The notes under the pieces were generated by a model that had not been told where the DNA came from, ran no database searches, and saw only the letters and a program-made list of their open reading frames with translations. This document shows, in pieces, positions 10,672 to 11,129 of a stretch of 11,129 nucleotides of DNA. This DNA is from CAZVUW01 sp964629825. GTDB lineage: Bacteria > Actinomycetota > Nitriliruptoria > Euzebyales > Egibacteraceae. A program made the translations under genes and the position numbers. The stretch lies in contig CAZVUW010000104.1 in NCBI GenBank assembly GCA_964629825.1, forward strand, positions 1 to 11,129. Reading direction: 5' to 3'. The first letter of the stretch is position 1. Each line of letters opens with the position of its first letter.

Positions 10672-11129
10672 ATGGTCACTACGCAGCAGGGTCTCCAGGC
10701 TGTCCCCTCCGGCGGGTCACGCAGCGGCTTCGGGTTGAAGGTCGATCGCCACTTCACCAAGCCCGGGGTTCACCCCTACGCCGAGGTCGCCTGGGAGCTG
10801 CGCGACGCCGTCATCACCGACTGGCGCACCGGCGAGGTCAGCTTCGAGCAGCGGGGCGTCGAGTTCCCCGCCACCTGGTCGCTGAACGCGACCACGATCG
10901 TCGCGCAGAAGTACTTCCGGGGCACCCTCGGCACGCCCGAGCGCGAGCGCAGCGTCAAGCACATGATCGACCGGGTGGCCGACACGATCACCGATTGGGG
11001 TCGTGCGGACGGCTACTTCGCCGATGAGGAGTCGGCCCAGATCTTCAACGCCGAGCTGAAGCACCTGCTCGTCCACCAGAAGGCCGCGTTCAACTCGCCG
11101 GTCTGGTTCAACGTGGGCGTCGAGGAGCA
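10672..11129 (+). CDS. nrdJ: Adenosylcobalamin-dependent (class II) ribonucleotide reductase, N-terminal part
   Basis: NrdJ reduces ribonucleotides to deoxyribonucleotides using coenzyme B12, so it works with or without oxygen. The gene runs off the window; 152 full codons are visible, a small part of a protein that is usually many hundreds of residues. After an unconserved leader, the sequence GLKVDRHFTKPGVHPYAEV, then WELRDAVITDWRTGEVSFEQ and VEFPATWSLNATTIVAQKYFRG, matches the actinobacterial class II enzyme. FNSPVWFNVG (140-149) is the conserved substrate-site segment. The ATG at 10672 has AAGGA seven bases upstream. The first catalytic Cys lies beyond the window, as would any intein. A NrdR box upstream and a divergent nrdR support regulation by NrdR. 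The identity is secure. Confidence 0.95.
   Translation, partial: MVTTQQGLQAVPSGGSRSGFGLKVDRHFTKPGVHPYAEVAWELRDAVITDWRTGEVSFEQRGVEFPATWSLNATTIVAQKYFRGTLGTPERERSVKHMIDRVADTITDWGRADGYFADEESAQIFNAELKHLLVHQKAAFNSPVWFNVGVEE

Overview
The window is a very GC-rich, gene-dense stretch of chromosome. Frequent GTG and TTG starts, 4-base gene overlaps and the gene order recA-recX ... miaB ... miaA-dapF-hflX ... lexA-nrdR-nrdJ point to an actinobacterium. From memory, Streptomyces has the same order spread over a longer interval. The shortened order, the paired DUF6458-type membrane proteins and the divergent nrdR/nrdJ suggest a lineage outside the well-studied genera, but I cannot name it from sequence alone. 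I see no insertion sequence, phage gene, tRNA, rRNA or CRISPR array.

Layout. (1) 1-1381, plus strand: the 3' end of recA, recX (4-base overlap) and a small VOC/glyoxalase-like protein. (2) 1386-1790, minus strand: a free-standing TipAS drug-binding domain protein. Its promoter has the architecture of a MerR-family operator. (3) 1994-2266: a small three-helix membrane protein of unknown function. (4) 2298-7680, plus strand: miaB, an extradiol-dioxygenase-like gene, miaA, dapF and hflX. Every junction overlaps, and the set is probably driven by a leaderless promoter at miaB. (5) 7684-8160, minus strand: two tandem paralogous small membrane proteins (DUF6458 type). (6) 8293-9640: lexA (minus) divergent from a membrane-anchored LysM protein (plus). 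Three SOS-box sequences lie between them. (7) 9654-11129: nrdR (minus) divergent from nrdJ (plus, cut by the window end). They are separated by 535 bases of non-coding DNA that holds a NrdR box, a cluster of DnaA-box-like sequences and several inverted repeats.

How the parts fit together. RecA, RecX and LexA are the core of the SOS response. The LysM gene beside lexA is laid out like yneA (Bacillus), chiZ/Rv2719c (Mycobacterium) and divS (Corynebacterium), which encode SOS-induced division inhibitors. NrdR and NrdJ supply and control deoxynucleotides. MiaA and MiaB act in sequence on A37 of tRNA, and HflX is a ribosome-associated GTPase.

The coding content is mostly conserved housekeeping. 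The less ordinary signals are the regulatory DNA (SOS boxes, MerR-type operator, DnaA-like cluster, nrdJ leader) and a few proteins with altered motifs: DapF with Ser at the expected second catalytic Cys, a dioxygenase-like protein without the expected His ligands, and TipAS without a DNA-binding domain.
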